NCBI GenBank assembly: GCA_046316615.1
Contig: JBKDAN010000013.1
Location: 1-64,000 of the forward strand
Direction of reading: 5' to 3'
DNA: 64,000 bases
Origin: BJHL01 sp040378885
Lineage (GTDB): Bacteria; Planctomycetota; Phycisphaerae; Phycisphaerales; UBA1924
Part shown: positions 7,678 to 16,283 of the stretch, in pieces
Layout of the letters: each line of letters begins with the position of its first letter
How positions within the stretch are numbered: position 1 is the first letter of the stretch
Translations under genes and position numbers: made by a program
The notes under the pieces: generated by a model
Told to the model about the DNA's origin: nothing
Seen by the model: the letters and a program-made list of their open reading frames with translations, nothing else
The model's database searches: none

Positions 7678-7761
7678 TGCGGGCGACAGGAGTTGAACCT
7701 GCAAAGCCTTGCGGCCACTGGATCCTAAGTCCAGCGCGTCTGCCAATTCCGCCACGCCCGC
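7678..7761 (-). tRNA. tRNA-Leu (anticodon UAG)
   Basis: The minus strand folds as a class II tRNA. It has a 7-bp acceptor GCGGGCG/CGCCCGC with discriminator A, a D-arm GCG/CGC, and an anticodon stem CTGGA/TCCAG with loop CTTAGGA (anticodon TAG). It also has a long variable arm and a T-arm with loop TTCAACT. 84 bases; CCA is not encoded. Confidence 0.97.
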
Positions 7762-7796
7762 GTGCCGATATTGTAGTGGCCCATTGTGCGGCTCTA

Positions 7797-7826
7797 GCCG
7801 GACCTTCGCAGAGCCTCAGGTCCGGC
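7797..7826. other. Perfect 9-bp hairpin upstream of the glycosyltransferase gene
   Basis: GCCGGACCT (7797-7805) pairs perfectly with AGGTCCGGC (7818-7826) across a 12-base loop. There is no T-run on either side. It lies between the 5' end of tRNA-Leu and the start of the wecG-like gene. The string CAGGTCCGGC is shared with the terminator at 4183-4194. Confidence 0.4.
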
Positions 7827-7842
7827 GTCTGGTTTGGCGTTG

Positions 7843-8652
7843 ATGTGCGTGTTCTCATTTGCGTGCGCTCTTGTGACTGATTCTCCCTCCATTCCTTCGC
7901 TTCCCCCTCGCGTGTCACTGCTGGGCTTTCCCATCGACTGCGTCACCCAGCAGCAGACGCTCGATCACATCGCGGCGAGCATTCGCGCCGGGCAAGGCGG
8001 CTGGGTCCTCACGCCCAACCTCGACATCCTCCGCCGCGTCACCAGCGAGCCCGACACGCGGGCCCTGGTTGAAGGCACCACGCTGCGCACCGCCGACGGC
8101 ATGCCGCTCATCTGGGCAAGCCGGCTCAAAGGCACGCCGCTGCCGCAGCGCGTCACCGGCTCAGACCTCATCTTCACGCTCACGCAGCGCGCAGCGAAGG
8201 ATGGCTTTCGCGTCTATCTCCTGGGCGGTGATCCCGGCGTGGGAGACGCCGCAGCCGCGCGCCTGCGCGACCTCTTCCCCGGCCTGCAGATCGCCGGTGT
8301 CGAAAGCCCGCCCTTCGGCTTTGACAAAGACGACGCGTACATGCACGCCATGCGCGAGCGAGTCATCGCCGCCAGTCCCGACATCGTCTACGTCGCGGTC
8401 GGATTCCCCAAGCAGGAGCGAGTCATCGCGTTCCTCCGTCCCGCGCTCCCCGCGTCCTGGTTCCTGGGCATCGGCATCAGTTTCAGTTTCGTCACCGGCC
8501 ACGTGCAGCGCGCGCCGCGACTGGTTCAGAAACTCGGCCTCGAGTGGGTCCACCGCATGGCACAGGAGCCCGGCCGGCTGGCTAAACGCTACCTCGTGCA
8601 CGGCATCCCCTTCGCCGTGAAACTGCTGCTGCTCAGCGCGCTGCGGCGATAG
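7843..8652 (+). CDS. WecG/TagA/CpsF family glycosyltransferase
   Basis: GT26-type enzyme that transfers a sugar (ManNAcA, ManNAc or similar) from UDP-sugar to a lipid-linked acceptor in surface polysaccharide synthesis. Landmarks in order: VLTPNLDILRRV, RTADGMPLIWASRL, RVTGSDL, YLLGGDPGVG, VGFPKQERVI, and the C-terminal LVQKLGLEWVHRMAQEPGRL that associates with the membrane. The start is uncertain: TTG 7834, ATG 7843 and GTG 7873 are in frame. The conserved region begins at about RVSLLGFPID, so the GTG at 7873 is a real alternative. It fits functionally with the polysaccharide island at 16-28 kb, although it is separate and on the other strand. Confidence 0.92.
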   Translation: MCVFSFACALVTDSPSIPSLPPRVSLLGFPIDCVTQQQTLDHIAASIRAGQGGWVLTPNLDILRRVTSEPDTRALVEGTTLRTADGMPLIWASRLKGTPLPQRVTGSDLIFTLTQRAAKDGFRVYLLGGDPGVGDAAAARLRDLFPGLQIAGVESPPFGFDKDDAYMHAMRERVIAASPDIVYVAVGFPKQERVIAFLRPALPASWFLGIGISFSFVTGHVQRAPRLVQKLGLEWVHRMAQEPGRLAKRYLVHGIPFAVKLLLLSALRR

Positions 8653-8741
8653 ACCGCGCTCAACTGATGCGTGTCCCCCTCTCTCGTGACCGAAGGGCTG
8701 GCCAAAGTTGCACGCCCCGGGTTTTCCTGCTATCTTGACGC

Positions 8742-9764
8742 ATGCTCACGCTCGCTTCCCTCGCAGACGTGTGGAAGGCCAATCTGCTCAGTCCATACAT
8801 CCTGTTCTTTTTCCTGGGCGTCGGCGCGGCTCTGATTCGCAGCGATCTTCGCATTCCCAAGGCGTTTGCACGCACGATGGCGTTGTATCTGCTGTTCACC
8901 ATCGGGTTCAAGGGCGGGCTGGAACTGGCCAAGAGCGGGTTCACGAAAGAGAGCATTCTGGCCATCACGGCGGCGATCGTGCTGAGCACGCTCACGCCTT
9001 TGTACATATTTCCGCTGCTGAAGAAGAAACTGGGACAGGCGACGGCCGCCGGCGTGGCTGCGACGTATGGCAGTGTGTCGGCGGTGACCTTCATCGCGGC
9101 AGTGTCGCTGCTGCAGCAGCGTGAACTCGCGTACGGCGGGCACATGGTGGCCGCGATGGCGGCGATGGAGTTTCCCGCGCTCATTGTGGGTGTGATGCTG
9201 GCGAGACTCGGCGCGAGCGATGCGCCGGCGGCGGAGGCGCACGCGGCTGGCGCCGAGAAGCCCGCGAAGTCGCATGGGCTTGGATCCGTGCTGCGCGAGA
9301 GTGTCACCAACGGCTCGATCGTGCTGCTGATGGGCAGCATGTTCGTCGGTTTCATCACCGACAGCAAGAATGCGGCGTTGACGCAGCCTTTGTGGAAGGA
9401 TCTGTTCTACGGCATTCTGTGCTTCTACTTGCTCGACCTGGGGCTGATTGCGGGGCGGAACATCAAGCAACTGTTCAAAGCGGGTCCGTTTGTGATTGCG
9501 ATGGGTTTTGTTATTCCGCCGCTGAATGCGGTGCTGGGCTTGGGGCTGGCGAAGCTGGCGGGATTGTCGCACGGTGATGGATTTCTGCTGACGGTCATGG
9601 CGGCAAGCGCGAGCTACATCGCTGCTCCGGCGGCGCTGCGGATTGCGGTGCCTGAGGCAAAGGCGAGCATTTACGTGCCGATGGCGCTGACGCTGACGTT
9701 CCCGTTCAACATCATGATCGGGCTGCCGGTGTATTGGAGCGTGTGTGAGTGGGCGTGGGCGTAG
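8742..9764 (+). CDS. Sodium-dependent bicarbonate transporter family permease (SbtA-like)
   Basis: Inner-membrane transporter of the SbtA/DUF897 family. The 340-residue protein has about ten membrane spans in two inverted halves. The first holds LLSPYILFFFLGVGAALIRSD and FTIGFKGGLELAKSG; the central loop (about 150-170) is Ala/His-rich; the second half begins at about GSIVLLMGSMFVGF. Landmarks include AATYGSVSAVTF and ASASYIAAPAALR, matching the family's SGS-type substrate region. In cyanobacteria the protein imports HCO3- and is inhibited by SbtB; no SbtB or carbonic anhydrase gene is adjacent, so the substrate here is inference. Confidence 0.88.
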   Translation: MLTLASLADVWKANLLSPYILFFFLGVGAALIRSDLRIPKAFARTMALYLLFTIGFKGGLELAKSGFTKESILAITAAIVLSTLTPLYIFPLLKKKLGQATAAGVAATYGSVSAVTFIAAVSLLQQRELAYGGHMVAAMAAMEFPALIVGVMLARLGASDAPAAEAHAAGAEKPAKSHGLGSVLRESVTNGSIVLLMGSMFVGFITDSKNAALTQPLWKDLFYGILCFYLLDLGLIAGRNIKQLFKAGPFVIAMGFVIPPLNAVLGLGLAKLAGLSHGDGFLLTVMAASASYIAAPAALRIAVPEAKASIYVPMALTLTFPFNIMIGLPVYWSVCEWAWA

Positions 9765-9773
9765 AGGAAAATC

Positions 9774-9872
9774 GCCAAATGGCCAAATGACCAAATGGTC
9801 AAATTGCCAAATGATCCTGAGCGCCGCAGTTGCCTGCCTTAATTTGGCCATTTGGTCATTTGGCCATTTGGC
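9774..9872. repeat. 32-bp inverted repeat built of CCAAATG(G) units
   Basis: The left arm 9774-9805 and right arm 9841-9872 are reverse complements with a single G-T mismatch over 32 bases, separated by 35 bases. Each arm is itself made of repeated CCAAATGG/CCAAATGA units. It fills the gap between the SbtA-like and acyltransferase genes, which run in the same direction. The transcript would form a very stable stem. It could act as a terminator-like barrier or mRNA stabiliser, or be a REP-like element. Confidence 0.85.
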
Positions 9873-9921
9873 CCTTTGCACCCGCGTCCCCGCCCTCTCA
9901 CTCCACTCCTAATCTCTCACC

Positions 9922-11061
9922 GTGGCTCGCAAACGCAAGTTTCATCCTGTGGCAGATGCGGTGCTCTCGACACTCGCGCGCTGTGCGACTGCGCCGGTGA
10001 GTGTTGCCGGGTTTGGCACGGCCAGTCGTTGTGCGGTGGCGCTGGCGGATGTCGTCGCGAAGGTTGATCGCAAGCACATGGTGCGGGCGCAGCGCAACTT
10101 GCGGGATGCGTATCCGAAGTGGACGCAGGAGCAGGTGGATGCAACCGCGCTGGGGTGTTTTCGCCACATGTTTCAGCTGGGGGCGGAGTTCATTCACACG
10201 CCGCGGCTAATCACGCGGGATAGTGCGATTCAGCAGATCACGTTTACAAACATGCATCAGAGCGTGCGTGCGCTGCTGAGTGATCGGCCTGTGCTGCTCA
10301 TCAGCGGGCACATCGGCAACTGGGAACTGGTCGGCTATGCGATTGCGATGCTTGGCTTTGACATGGCGGCGGTGTATCGGCCGCTGGATTTGAAGGGCAT
10401 TGACGCGTGGGTGCGCGAAGGGCGCGAGAGCAAGGGGCTGCATCTGCTGGATAAGTTCGGGGCGGCGCGGAGCGTGCCGGCGTGCCTTGAGAAGGGGCTG
10501 CCCATCGGACTCGTGGCGGACCAGTCGGGTGGAGATCGAGGGTATTTCACGCCGTTCTTTGGGCGGTTGACGAGCACGTACAAGATCGTCGCGCTCACGG
10601 CGATGCAGTATGGTGCGACGATTGTGTGCGGGAACGCGCGGCGGCTGGGCGTGCACGAGAACGATCCAGCAGGCGTGTGGCAGGGGACGCACGCAGAGCC
10701 GGCGCGAGCGGCACGCACGCTGGCGAGGATTGATCTCGCGAACAACATGCGGTATGCGGTTGAGATTCACGATGTCTTCGGTCCGGCCGACTGGGAGGGC
10801 AATCGTGACGCGCCGTACTACATCTCGGCGCGGTTTCGGCGTGCGCTGGAGAGCATGGTGCGGTCCGCGCCCGAGCAGTACTTCTGGATGCATCGCATCT
10901 GGCGGAGTCGGCCCGCGCATGAGCGCACGGGCAAGCCGTTTCCGGAAAATCTGGAAGCGAAGCTCCGCAACTTGCCTTGGATGAGCGCGGCGGATGTCGA
11001 TGCGATCATCGCGCGGAGCAATGCGGATGCGGCGCAGCTCGAAGTGCTGCAGAAGATGTGA
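9922..11061 (+). CDS. LpxL/HtrB-family lysophospholipid / lipid A acyltransferase
   Basis: Membrane-associated enzyme that transfers an acyl chain to a lipid acceptor, in the classical case the secondary acylation of lipid A. The catalytic HxxxxE motif appears as GHIGNWEL (about 132-139). DQSGGDRGYFTPFFGR matches the second conserved block, and EQYFWMHRIWRSRP the C-terminal block. The start GTG 9922 directly follows a 32-bp inverted repeat. 379 residues is slightly longer than the usual 300-330, with the excess at the C-terminus. Its presence supports an LPS-like outer membrane, consistent with exosortase-bearing bacteria. Confidence 0.9.
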   Translation: MARKRKFHPVADAVLSTLARCATAPVSVAGFGTASRCAVALADVVAKVDRKHMVRAQRNLRDAYPKWTQEQVDATALGCFRHMFQLGAEFIHTPRLITRDSAIQQITFTNMHQSVRALLSDRPVLLISGHIGNWELVGYAIAMLGFDMAAVYRPLDLKGIDAWVREGRESKGLHLLDKFGAARSVPACLEKGLPIGLVADQSGGDRGYFTPFFGRLTSTYKIVALTAMQYGATIVCGNARRLGVHENDPAGVWQGTHAEPARAARTLARIDLANNMRYAVEIHDVFGPADWEGNRDAPYYISARFRRALESMVRSAPEQYFWMHRIWRSRPAHERTGKPFPENLEAKLRNLPWMSAADVDAIIARSNADAAQLEVLQKM

Positions 11062-11070
11062 AATGAAACA

Positions 11071-11092
11071 TGGCACGCCCCTCAGCGTGCCA
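11071..11092. terminator. Hairpin between convergent genes
   Basis: TGGCACG (11071-11077) pairs with CGTGCCA (11086-11092) over an 8-base loop, between the acyltransferase stop and the convergent CTERM gene stop. There is no strong T-run, so it is a weak terminator candidate for either strand. Confidence 0.4.
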
Positions 11093-11159
11093 CGTCTCGT
11101 GATCAAGGCGTCGCAAGCCACGCGCCTCGTCTAAGGATGTCGAAAACGGAGCGTGAACA

Positions 11160-11918
11160 TCACGCCTGGTTGTGCGTGCGGTTGCGACGCACGCGGGCGA
11201 GGCCGACCATCGCAAGGCCGCCCATGCCGGCCCAGGCGGCGGTTGGCAGGGGAACCACGACCAGACCGGTCACGTCTTCGATGCCGTCGCAGTCTTGAAT
11301 GCGGAGAATGTCGCCGCAACTGCTGAGCGTGAAGGCGATGGCCATGTTGACGCGGTAGATGCCGGCGATGGTGCTCGCGTTGGCGGTGTTGGCGAAGGCG
11401 GCATCATCGTCGATGAGGTAGGTGCCGACGGGGCGGTAGTACATCGCGTTAGAGACCGCGACGGGGAGCATGACGCCGTTGTCACTGCGAGTGCGGGTGA
11501 TGGTGGCGCTTTGGTTGTTGCCCTGAGCGATGAAGTCGGTGCGGGCGGTAAAGCTGTTGAAGTCAGCCTTGTTGAAGCCCGCGGGGACGGCGAAGTCCTG
11601 CGTGATGTTGACGGTGAAGTTGATGGCGGTGGGGTGGCAAGTGACGACGTTCACGTCGTCCCATGCGAGGCTCATCATGAAGCGGCCGTCAACATCCGTG
11701 AAGCTCTTGGCGCGAAGCACGCCCGAAACGTTCGTGTTCTGGCCCGACGCGGAGAAGTTGGTGTTCGAGATTGCGCCCGCAGCGAGGGGGCCGACGCTGC
11801 CTGTGCCGGCGTGGTTCACGTGACCGCTGATCGTGACGCGAGCGGCCTGAGCGCTGCCCGCGGCGAGCGTCAGGGCGGCGAGAAGGGCGAGCGTCGTGTT
11901 GGTCGTCGTCTTGTTCAT
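11160..11918 (-). CDS. Exosortase substrate A: secreted VPLPxAAWAG-CTERM protein
   Basis: A 252-residue exported protein. It has a signal peptide (MNKTTTNTTLALLAALTLAA...AQA), an all-beta-looking body rich in Thr, Asn and Val, and a C-terminal sorting signal VVPLPTAAWAGMGGLAMVGL followed by the basic tail ARVRRNR. That is the tripartite motif-helix-Arg layout cut by exosortases. ATG 11918 was chosen because the signal peptide starts there, although the frame is open to 12032. It contains ITQDF, a motif shared with the four paralogs upstream. It is the most downstream of five tandem paralogs. Confidence 0.88.
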   Translation of the reverse strand: MNKTTTNTTLALLAALTLAAGSAQAARVTISGHVNHAGTGSVGPLAAGAISNTNFSASGQNTNVSGVLRAKSFTDVDGRFMMSLAWDDVNVVTCHPTAINFTVNITQDFAVPAGFNKADFNSFTARTDFIAQGNNQSATITRTRSDNGVMLPVAVSNAMYYRPVGTYLIDDDAAFANTANASTIAGIYRVNMAIAFTLSSCGDILRIQDCDGIEDVTGLVVVPLPTAAWAGMGGLAMVGLARVRRNRTHNQA

Positions 11919-12197
11919 TGTCAGGGTCCCGCTTTCCGTGCGTTGTCTTGCGTTCGTGTGCGGCGGCTCCACCAGAAGCAACTGCACACCGACAACATGC
12001 AACACGAAGCTCGTGTTGGCGACCAAAGACAACGGGATCAGGCGTTCACGCGACGATTGGAAAGATCAAACTGTCTCGGCAAGATGGTGAATATGCACAG
12101 CGGCGGCGGGGCGTGGTCCGCAAAAATGCAACACGGCGAGTGCCTCCCTCAGGTCACCCGCCGTTCGCGTCTGTACTCACACGGGTTTATCTGACGC

Positions 12198-12968
12198 TTA
12201 CGCGAGATACTCGCCGGTGACGTTGCACTTCTTGAGTTTGCGGTGGCGGATGTATGACAGCCCGCCAACGACGCCCAAGCCGCCCAGCCCGGCCCAGGCT
12301 GCGGGGGGCAGCGGGACGAGGGTGAGGCAGCCGGTGGTCGAGACATTGTCGTTCTGGCCGGGAATGACTTCGAGAGCCATCCAGTTGGAGTTGCTGCTGT
12401 TGAGCGTGAAAGTGTAAAGAGTGCGGATGCGATAGGTGCCGGCCTGCATCAGCGAGACGGGCGTGCTGGTACCGCAATCGATGGGCGTCCAGCCGCCGCC
12501 AGAGGTGCCATTCTGACCCTGGAAGCGGGGCAACTGCGTGCCTTCATGGAAGGCGTCGGCGATGAAGCTGGTTGTCTGGCCCGTGCGCGGCACGTTGGCG
12601 GTCGCGTTGAAGGTTTGCGTGGCGGTGGTGGGGGACAACGCTGCAGCGTCGACCGTGAAATCTTGGATGATTTCGAGCGTGATCTGCTTGCTGCCACTGA
12701 TGGCCTTGTCGAAACGCATTGATGCGACTTCGACCGTGAAGCACTGGGTGCCGTTGGCGACGCAGTTGATGATGCGAATGTCGGCCTGGAAGGACGTGCC
12801 AGTCGCGCTGCCGCTGATGTGCTGCGTGAAGTCGCTGTTGATCGCGGCAGCCGTGACGTTACCGGTGGACGCGTTGATCGCGCCGGTGACGGTGATTTGG
12901 GCAGCCAAACTCGAGCCCGCGGTGACGCCGGCCAACGCCAGCGCCGCAAGGCGTGCAAAACGGGACAT
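12198..12968 (-). CDS. Exosortase substrate B: secreted VPLPPAAWAG-CTERM protein
   Basis: 256 residues. The signal peptide is MSRFARLAALALAGVTAGSS with cleavage near SLAA. The body carries IIQDFTVDAAAL and HEGTQLP, motifs shared with its paralogs, plus four Cys (INCVANGTQC, IDCG, TGC) that the others lack and that could form disulfides. The C-terminus has LVPLPPAAWAGLGGLGVVGG, then YIRHRKLKKCNVTGEYLA, a longer post-Arg tail than usual. A strong GGAGGAGAGAGAGACA Shine-Dalgarno sequence precedes ATG 12968. Confidence 0.88.
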   Translation of the reverse strand: MSRFARLAALALAGVTAGSSLAAQITVTGAINASTGNVTAAAINSDFTQHISGSATGTSFQADIRIINCVANGTQCFTVEVASMRFDKAISGSKQITLEIIQDFTVDAAALSPTTATQTFNATANVPRTGQTTSFIADAFHEGTQLPRFQGQNGTSGGGWTPIDCGTSTPVSLMQAGTYRIRTLYTFTLNSSNSNWMALEVIPGQNDNVSTTGCLTLVPLPPAAWAGLGGLGVVGGLSYIRHRKLKKCNVTGEYLA

Positions 12969-13124
12969 TGTCTCTCTCTCCTCCGCCGATCAGACCCGGT
13001 GGGGCAGATCGACGGAAGGAGTCTACAGAGAAAGCGTCGCGGGTCAATCTGGGCGGGTGATATACATGCCCGATTTGAGGGTGGGTGCAACACAAAGCCT
13101 GCTGGGGAGGCCCTATAAAGAAAG

Positions 13125-13149
13125 CAGCCGAAGGATTGTCCTTCGGCTG
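13125..13149 (-). terminator. Rho-independent terminator of substrate C gene
   Basis: An 11-bp perfect stem CAGCCGAAGGA/TCCTTCGGCTG with a 3-base loop, followed on the minus strand by CTTTCTTTATAG. It lies 23 bases past the stop of the gene at 13172, so that gene ends its own transcript. Confidence 0.8.
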
Positions 13150-13171
13150 AGGGGGCTTTGTTGAGCTTGGT

Positions 13172-13921
13172 TCACTCGGCGGCTTGCGTGGCCTTCTTGC
13201 GGCGGTGGCGAGCGAAGGCGACCAGGCCCAGGCCAGCCATGCCAGCCCATGCCGCGGGCGGCAAGGGAACCAGGACGAGCGTTGCGACATCGCCCAAGCT
13301 CTGCGGCAGATCGATGCTCACGACATTGCCGGCCGCGTTGAGGGTAAAGGTGTACTGCACCGCGATGCGGTAGACGTTGCCGATGACGGTGACGCCTTGC
13401 AGGTTGCCCGAGGTACGCGAGATGCCGGTGGAGATGGGGCCGCTGGAGAGCACGCCGTTGGGGTTGAAGCCGACGAGCGGAAGGTTGACACCTTCGTGCG
13501 TGGAGAGGGAGGTGCCTTGTGCGAGCTGGCCTGCTGCACCGAAGTTGACGCGGCCTTGGACGACTTGCGAAGCGAAGGCAGTGCCGGTGTTCTGGCCTGC
13601 GATGGCGAAGTCCTGCACGAGGTTGACGGTGACGGTGCGTGTCGTCGCGCCGTCGCCCACGAAGTTGAACTGCGTGAGCGTCAGGCCCATGCGCTGCACG
13701 CCGTTGAAGACGGCGTTGGCGTACTCAACGCGACCGCTGACGCGATTGTTGCCTGAGCCGGAGCTGAAGTTGGTGAAACCCCACGCGCCATTTGCCAGCA
13801 CGCCGATGGTGTCGGCCTGTGAAACGGCGTGACTTCCGGTGATATTCACCGAAGCAGCGAAGCTGCTTGAAGCCATTGCAGCCGCCGCGACTGCACCCAC
13901 GATGCCAAGAGCCTTACGCAC
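13172..13921 (-). CDS. Exosortase substrate C: secreted VPLPPAAWAG-CTERM protein
   Basis: 249 residues from GTG 13921. The frame opens at TTG 13939, but the six codons before GTG 13921 are themselves the Shine-Dalgarno region (GCAAGGAAAGAG). Starting at GTG also gives a compact signal peptide RKALGIVGAVAAAAMASSSF-AA. Body motifs shared with its paralogs are SGSGNNRVSGRVEYAN, NLVQDFAIAG, THEGVNLPLVGFNPNGV and VYRIAVQYTFTLNAAGNVVS. The sorting signal LVPLPPAAWAGMAGLGLVAF is followed by ARHRRKK. It has its own terminator downstream. Confidence 0.88.
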   Translation of the reverse strand: MRKALGIVGAVAAAAMASSSFAASVNITGSHAVSQADTIGVLANGAWGFTNFSSGSGNNRVSGRVEYANAVFNGVQRMGLTLTQFNFVGDGATTRTVTVNLVQDFAIAGQNTGTAFASQVVQGRVNFGAAGQLAQGTSLSTHEGVNLPLVGFNPNGVLSSGPISTGISRTSGNLQGVTVIGNVYRIAVQYTFTLNAAGNVVSIDLPQSLGDVATLVLVPLPPAAWAGMAGLGLVAFARHRRKKATQAAE

Positions 13922-14226
13922 AATCTCTTTCCTTGCCAACAGTTGATGTCGCGCATGACCTCACACGCGGTATAGATGATCCCGTCTCTCTAAACCTACA
14001 TCACGCTGCGCGATATGCCAGCAAAGCAGAGAGAATTTCTGTGCAATTTGCGATTGCAGAGACGTGAAAAATCCCCGTGAAAACGAGCGATTTTGAAGGT
14101 TGCGCGATGTGTGGCGCACACGAAGAGAAGCGCGGCGCAAGGGTATGACAAACCGACGGCGCGCCGCGAAATGCGCGGCTCGCCGGGACACACACCAGAA
14201 GTGTGGTTGAATCAATTCAAGTCAGC

Positions 14227-14982
14227 TCAAGCCGAGAGCTTGGCCAGACGACGACGGCGGATCATCGCGCCACCGCCGACGAAAGCCAGACCGCCCAGAC
14301 CAGCCCACGCGGCCGGGGGCAGCGGGACGAGCAGGAGGGTTGCGTTGTCGACGCCGCTGTCAGGCAGGACGACGCTGACGGGGCCCAGACCCAACGCGTT
14401 GAGCGTGAAGGTGTAGGTCGTGTCAATCGTGTAGATGTTGCCGCTGACACCGACGGGCGTCGTTTCGCCTTGGCCGCGAGCAATGGCCGTCGTGATGGGG
14501 CCGGAGCCGATGCCCACCGCGCCGGGGTTGACCACGAGCGTGGGGAGGTCGGTGGCTTCGTGGCGGCTGATGATGCTCGCCGTGACGATCTGGCCAGCAG
14601 CGTTGAAGTTGGCGTTGCCGTTGACCTGGTGGCTGCCGGTGGCGGAGAGAGCCGCGCCGTCAATCACGAAGTCTTGCACGATGCGGATCGCGATCGTGAC
14701 GGGGCCCTGAGCCGCGCTGCTGAACGTGAAGTTCGTGAGGGTCAGTTCGAAGAACTGATTGCCGTTGCCTTCGCTCGTGTTGCTGAAGCGAACGACACCG
14801 CTCACAAAGTCGTTGCCAGAGCCCTGGCCGAACGTGTGCTGGCTGGCCTGGTTGATGCCGATGGCGGCAGCGTTACCAGCGTTGAGGTTGTACGCGCCCG
14901 AAACGTTGATCGTGGCCGCGGAGGCGCTACCTGCCGCGAGGATCAAGGCAGCGAGGCTGCCAGTCAGGAACTTCGTCTTCAT
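14227..14982 (-). CDS. Exosortase substrate D: secreted VPLPPAAWAG-CTERM protein
   Basis: 251 residues from ATG 14982, chosen because GAAGGG lies 8 bases upstream and a clean signal peptide begins there (MKTKFLTGSLAALILAAGSA-SA). The frame is open to 15051. Shared body motifs are GSGNDFVSGVVRFSNTSEGN, LTLTNFTF, RIVQDFVIDG, SRHEATDLPTLVVNPGAV and IYTIDTTYTFTLNALG. The C-terminus is LVPLPPAAWAGLGGLAFVGG followed by an Arg-rich tail (IRRRRLAKLSA). It is closest to substrate E, suggesting a recent duplication. Confidence 0.9.
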   Translation of the reverse strand: MKTKFLTGSLAALILAAGSASAATINVSGAYNLNAGNAAAIGINQASQHTFGQGSGNDFVSGVVRFSNTSEGNGNQFFELTLTNFTFSSAAQGPVTIAIRIVQDFVIDGAALSATGSHQVNGNANFNAAGQIVTASIISRHEATDLPTLVVNPGAVGIGSGPITTAIARGQGETTPVGVSGNIYTIDTTYTFTLNALGLGPVSVVLPDSGVDNATLLLVPLPPAAWAGLGGLAFVGGGAMIRRRRLAKLSA

Positions 14983-15186
14983 AATGAACCCTTCCGAGGG
15001 AATGCAGTGCGATGTGCAATGCCTTCTCCGGCATGCACTCACTACAAGCATGCATCATGTTTTGGGGAAGCCCAGAAATCTTGATGACTTATGTGCGAAA
15101 TCTGCGGTCTGTGAGTGTCCATAAGTGAAAGCAGCGCAGGAAATGTAAGTCACCCCTGATTTGGGCATTATTCTGGGGCGTAAATG

Positions 15187-15223
15187 CCAAAAACACAAGC
15201 CCCGTGCCGAGGACACGGGGCTT
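15187..15223 (-). terminator. Rho-independent terminator of substrate E gene
   Basis: A perfect 10-bp stem AAGCCCCGTG/CACGGGGCTT (15197-15206 with 15214-15223), 7-base loop, followed on the minus strand by TGTGTTTTTGG. It lies about 105 bases past the stop of the gene at 15330. Confidence 0.85.
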
Positions 15224-15329
15224 GGCGAGTACTCATGTTAGGTTCGTGCTAGGATTCGCTACCAAGCACGAAAGATTATCGGTACCTGAATGGCTGCAGT
15301 CCGACAGGCACGACAGTGACTTACCGGAC

Positions 15330-16043
15330 TTAGACGCGAGCCAGGCGACGGCGACGAGCGATGCTCGCGCCACCGACGAAGGCCAAACCACCCAAGCCAG
15401 CCCAAGCCGCCGGGGGCAGCGGGACCAGCGTGAGGGTGGCGTTTTCAACGCCGCTGTCGGGCAGGATGATCGACGCGACCGCACCGTTAGCCGTCAGCGT
15501 GAAGAGGTAGCTGGCGGTGATGGTGTAGACGCTGCCGGAGACCCCGACGGCGGTCGTCGGGCCCTGGCCCTTGTTGATGTTGAGGCCGTCAACACCACTG
15601 TTGTAGCTCAGCGTGGGCAGAACCGTGGATTCGTGCGTGCTGTTGTTGACAACGGTCGCGCTCTGGCCAGCGGCCGAGAAGCTGACGTTGCCGTTCATCT
15701 GGTGGCTGCCGGTGGCGTTTTCGACGCCGGCCTGGATCGTGTAATCCTGAGTGATGTCAACGCGGAGGCTGACGGTGCCCGTGGCATTGCTGGTCCAGGT
15801 GAAGTTGGTCAGCGTGAGTTCGAGCACCTGGTTGGAGCCGTCGAACGTGTTGCTGAAGCGAACCACACCAGCGACGCTGTTGCTGCCCGAACCAGCGCTG
15901 AAGCTGTTCTGGAAAGCTTGGTTCACACCAATGAGGTTGTTGCCGGTGGCGCTGGTGACGTGAGCGCCGGACACGTTAACTTGAGCGGCGTTGGCAATGC
16001 CAGCCGCGGCAGCCAAAACGGCCACCATAGAAGCGATCTTCAT
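15330..16043 (-). CDS. Exosortase substrate E: secreted VPLPPAAWAG-CTERM protein
   Basis: 237 residues from ATG 16043 with a very strong Shine-Dalgarno sequence (GAGGAGGGAG). The signal peptide is MKIASMVAVLAAAAGIANAA. Shared body motifs are GSGSNSVAGVVRFSNTFDGS, LTLTNFTWTS, DITQDYTIQAG, STHESTVLPTLSYNSGV and VYTITASYLFTLTANGAVAS. The C-terminus is LVPLPPAAWAGLGGLAFVGG plus IARRRRLARV. It is the paralog nearest the polysaccharide genes and is preceded by a structured leader (16072-16101), so it may be separately controlled. Confidence 0.9.
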   Translation of the reverse strand: MKIASMVAVLAAAAGIANAAQVNVSGAHVTSATGNNLIGVNQAFQNSFSAGSGSNSVAGVVRFSNTFDGSNQVLELTLTNFTWTSNATGTVSLRVDITQDYTIQAGVENATGSHQMNGNVSFSAAGQSATVVNNSTHESTVLPTLSYNSGVDGLNINKGQGPTTAVGVSGSVYTITASYLFTLTANGAVASIILPDSGVENATLTLVPLPPAAWAGLGGLAFVGGASIARRRRLARV

Positions 16044-16071
16044 CTGTCTTACTCCCTCCTCTTTCGAGGAC

Positions 16072-16101
16072 TACCGCAAGTTTTTCCTCGGTCTTGCGGT
16101 A
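16072..16101 (-). promoter_or_regulatory. Hairpin in the 5' leader of substrate E
   Basis: TACCGCAAG/CTTGCGGTA forms a perfect 9-bp stem with a 12-base loop. A second small stem TCCTC-GAAA-GAGGA follows and runs into the Shine-Dalgarno sequence of the gene at 16043. The pair could modulate translation or protect the 5' end. It lies after the stop of the TPR gene and has no T-run on the minus strand. Confidence 0.5.
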
Positions 16102-16283
16102 AAGGAGCATACCCTATGGGAGTCCAAAGTCAACCCAAAACAGGTCAGGGGTGGTGAAGATGCTTGTGTCCCAAATACCGTAAGTAGCATCTGTGCCAAC
16201 GCTTACGTATGCCGTGCTGCTGGAGGCCGAAATTATCGGTAGTGGTAGCCCGAAGTGGGGTGGGCTTATTCCGGACCGATAAG

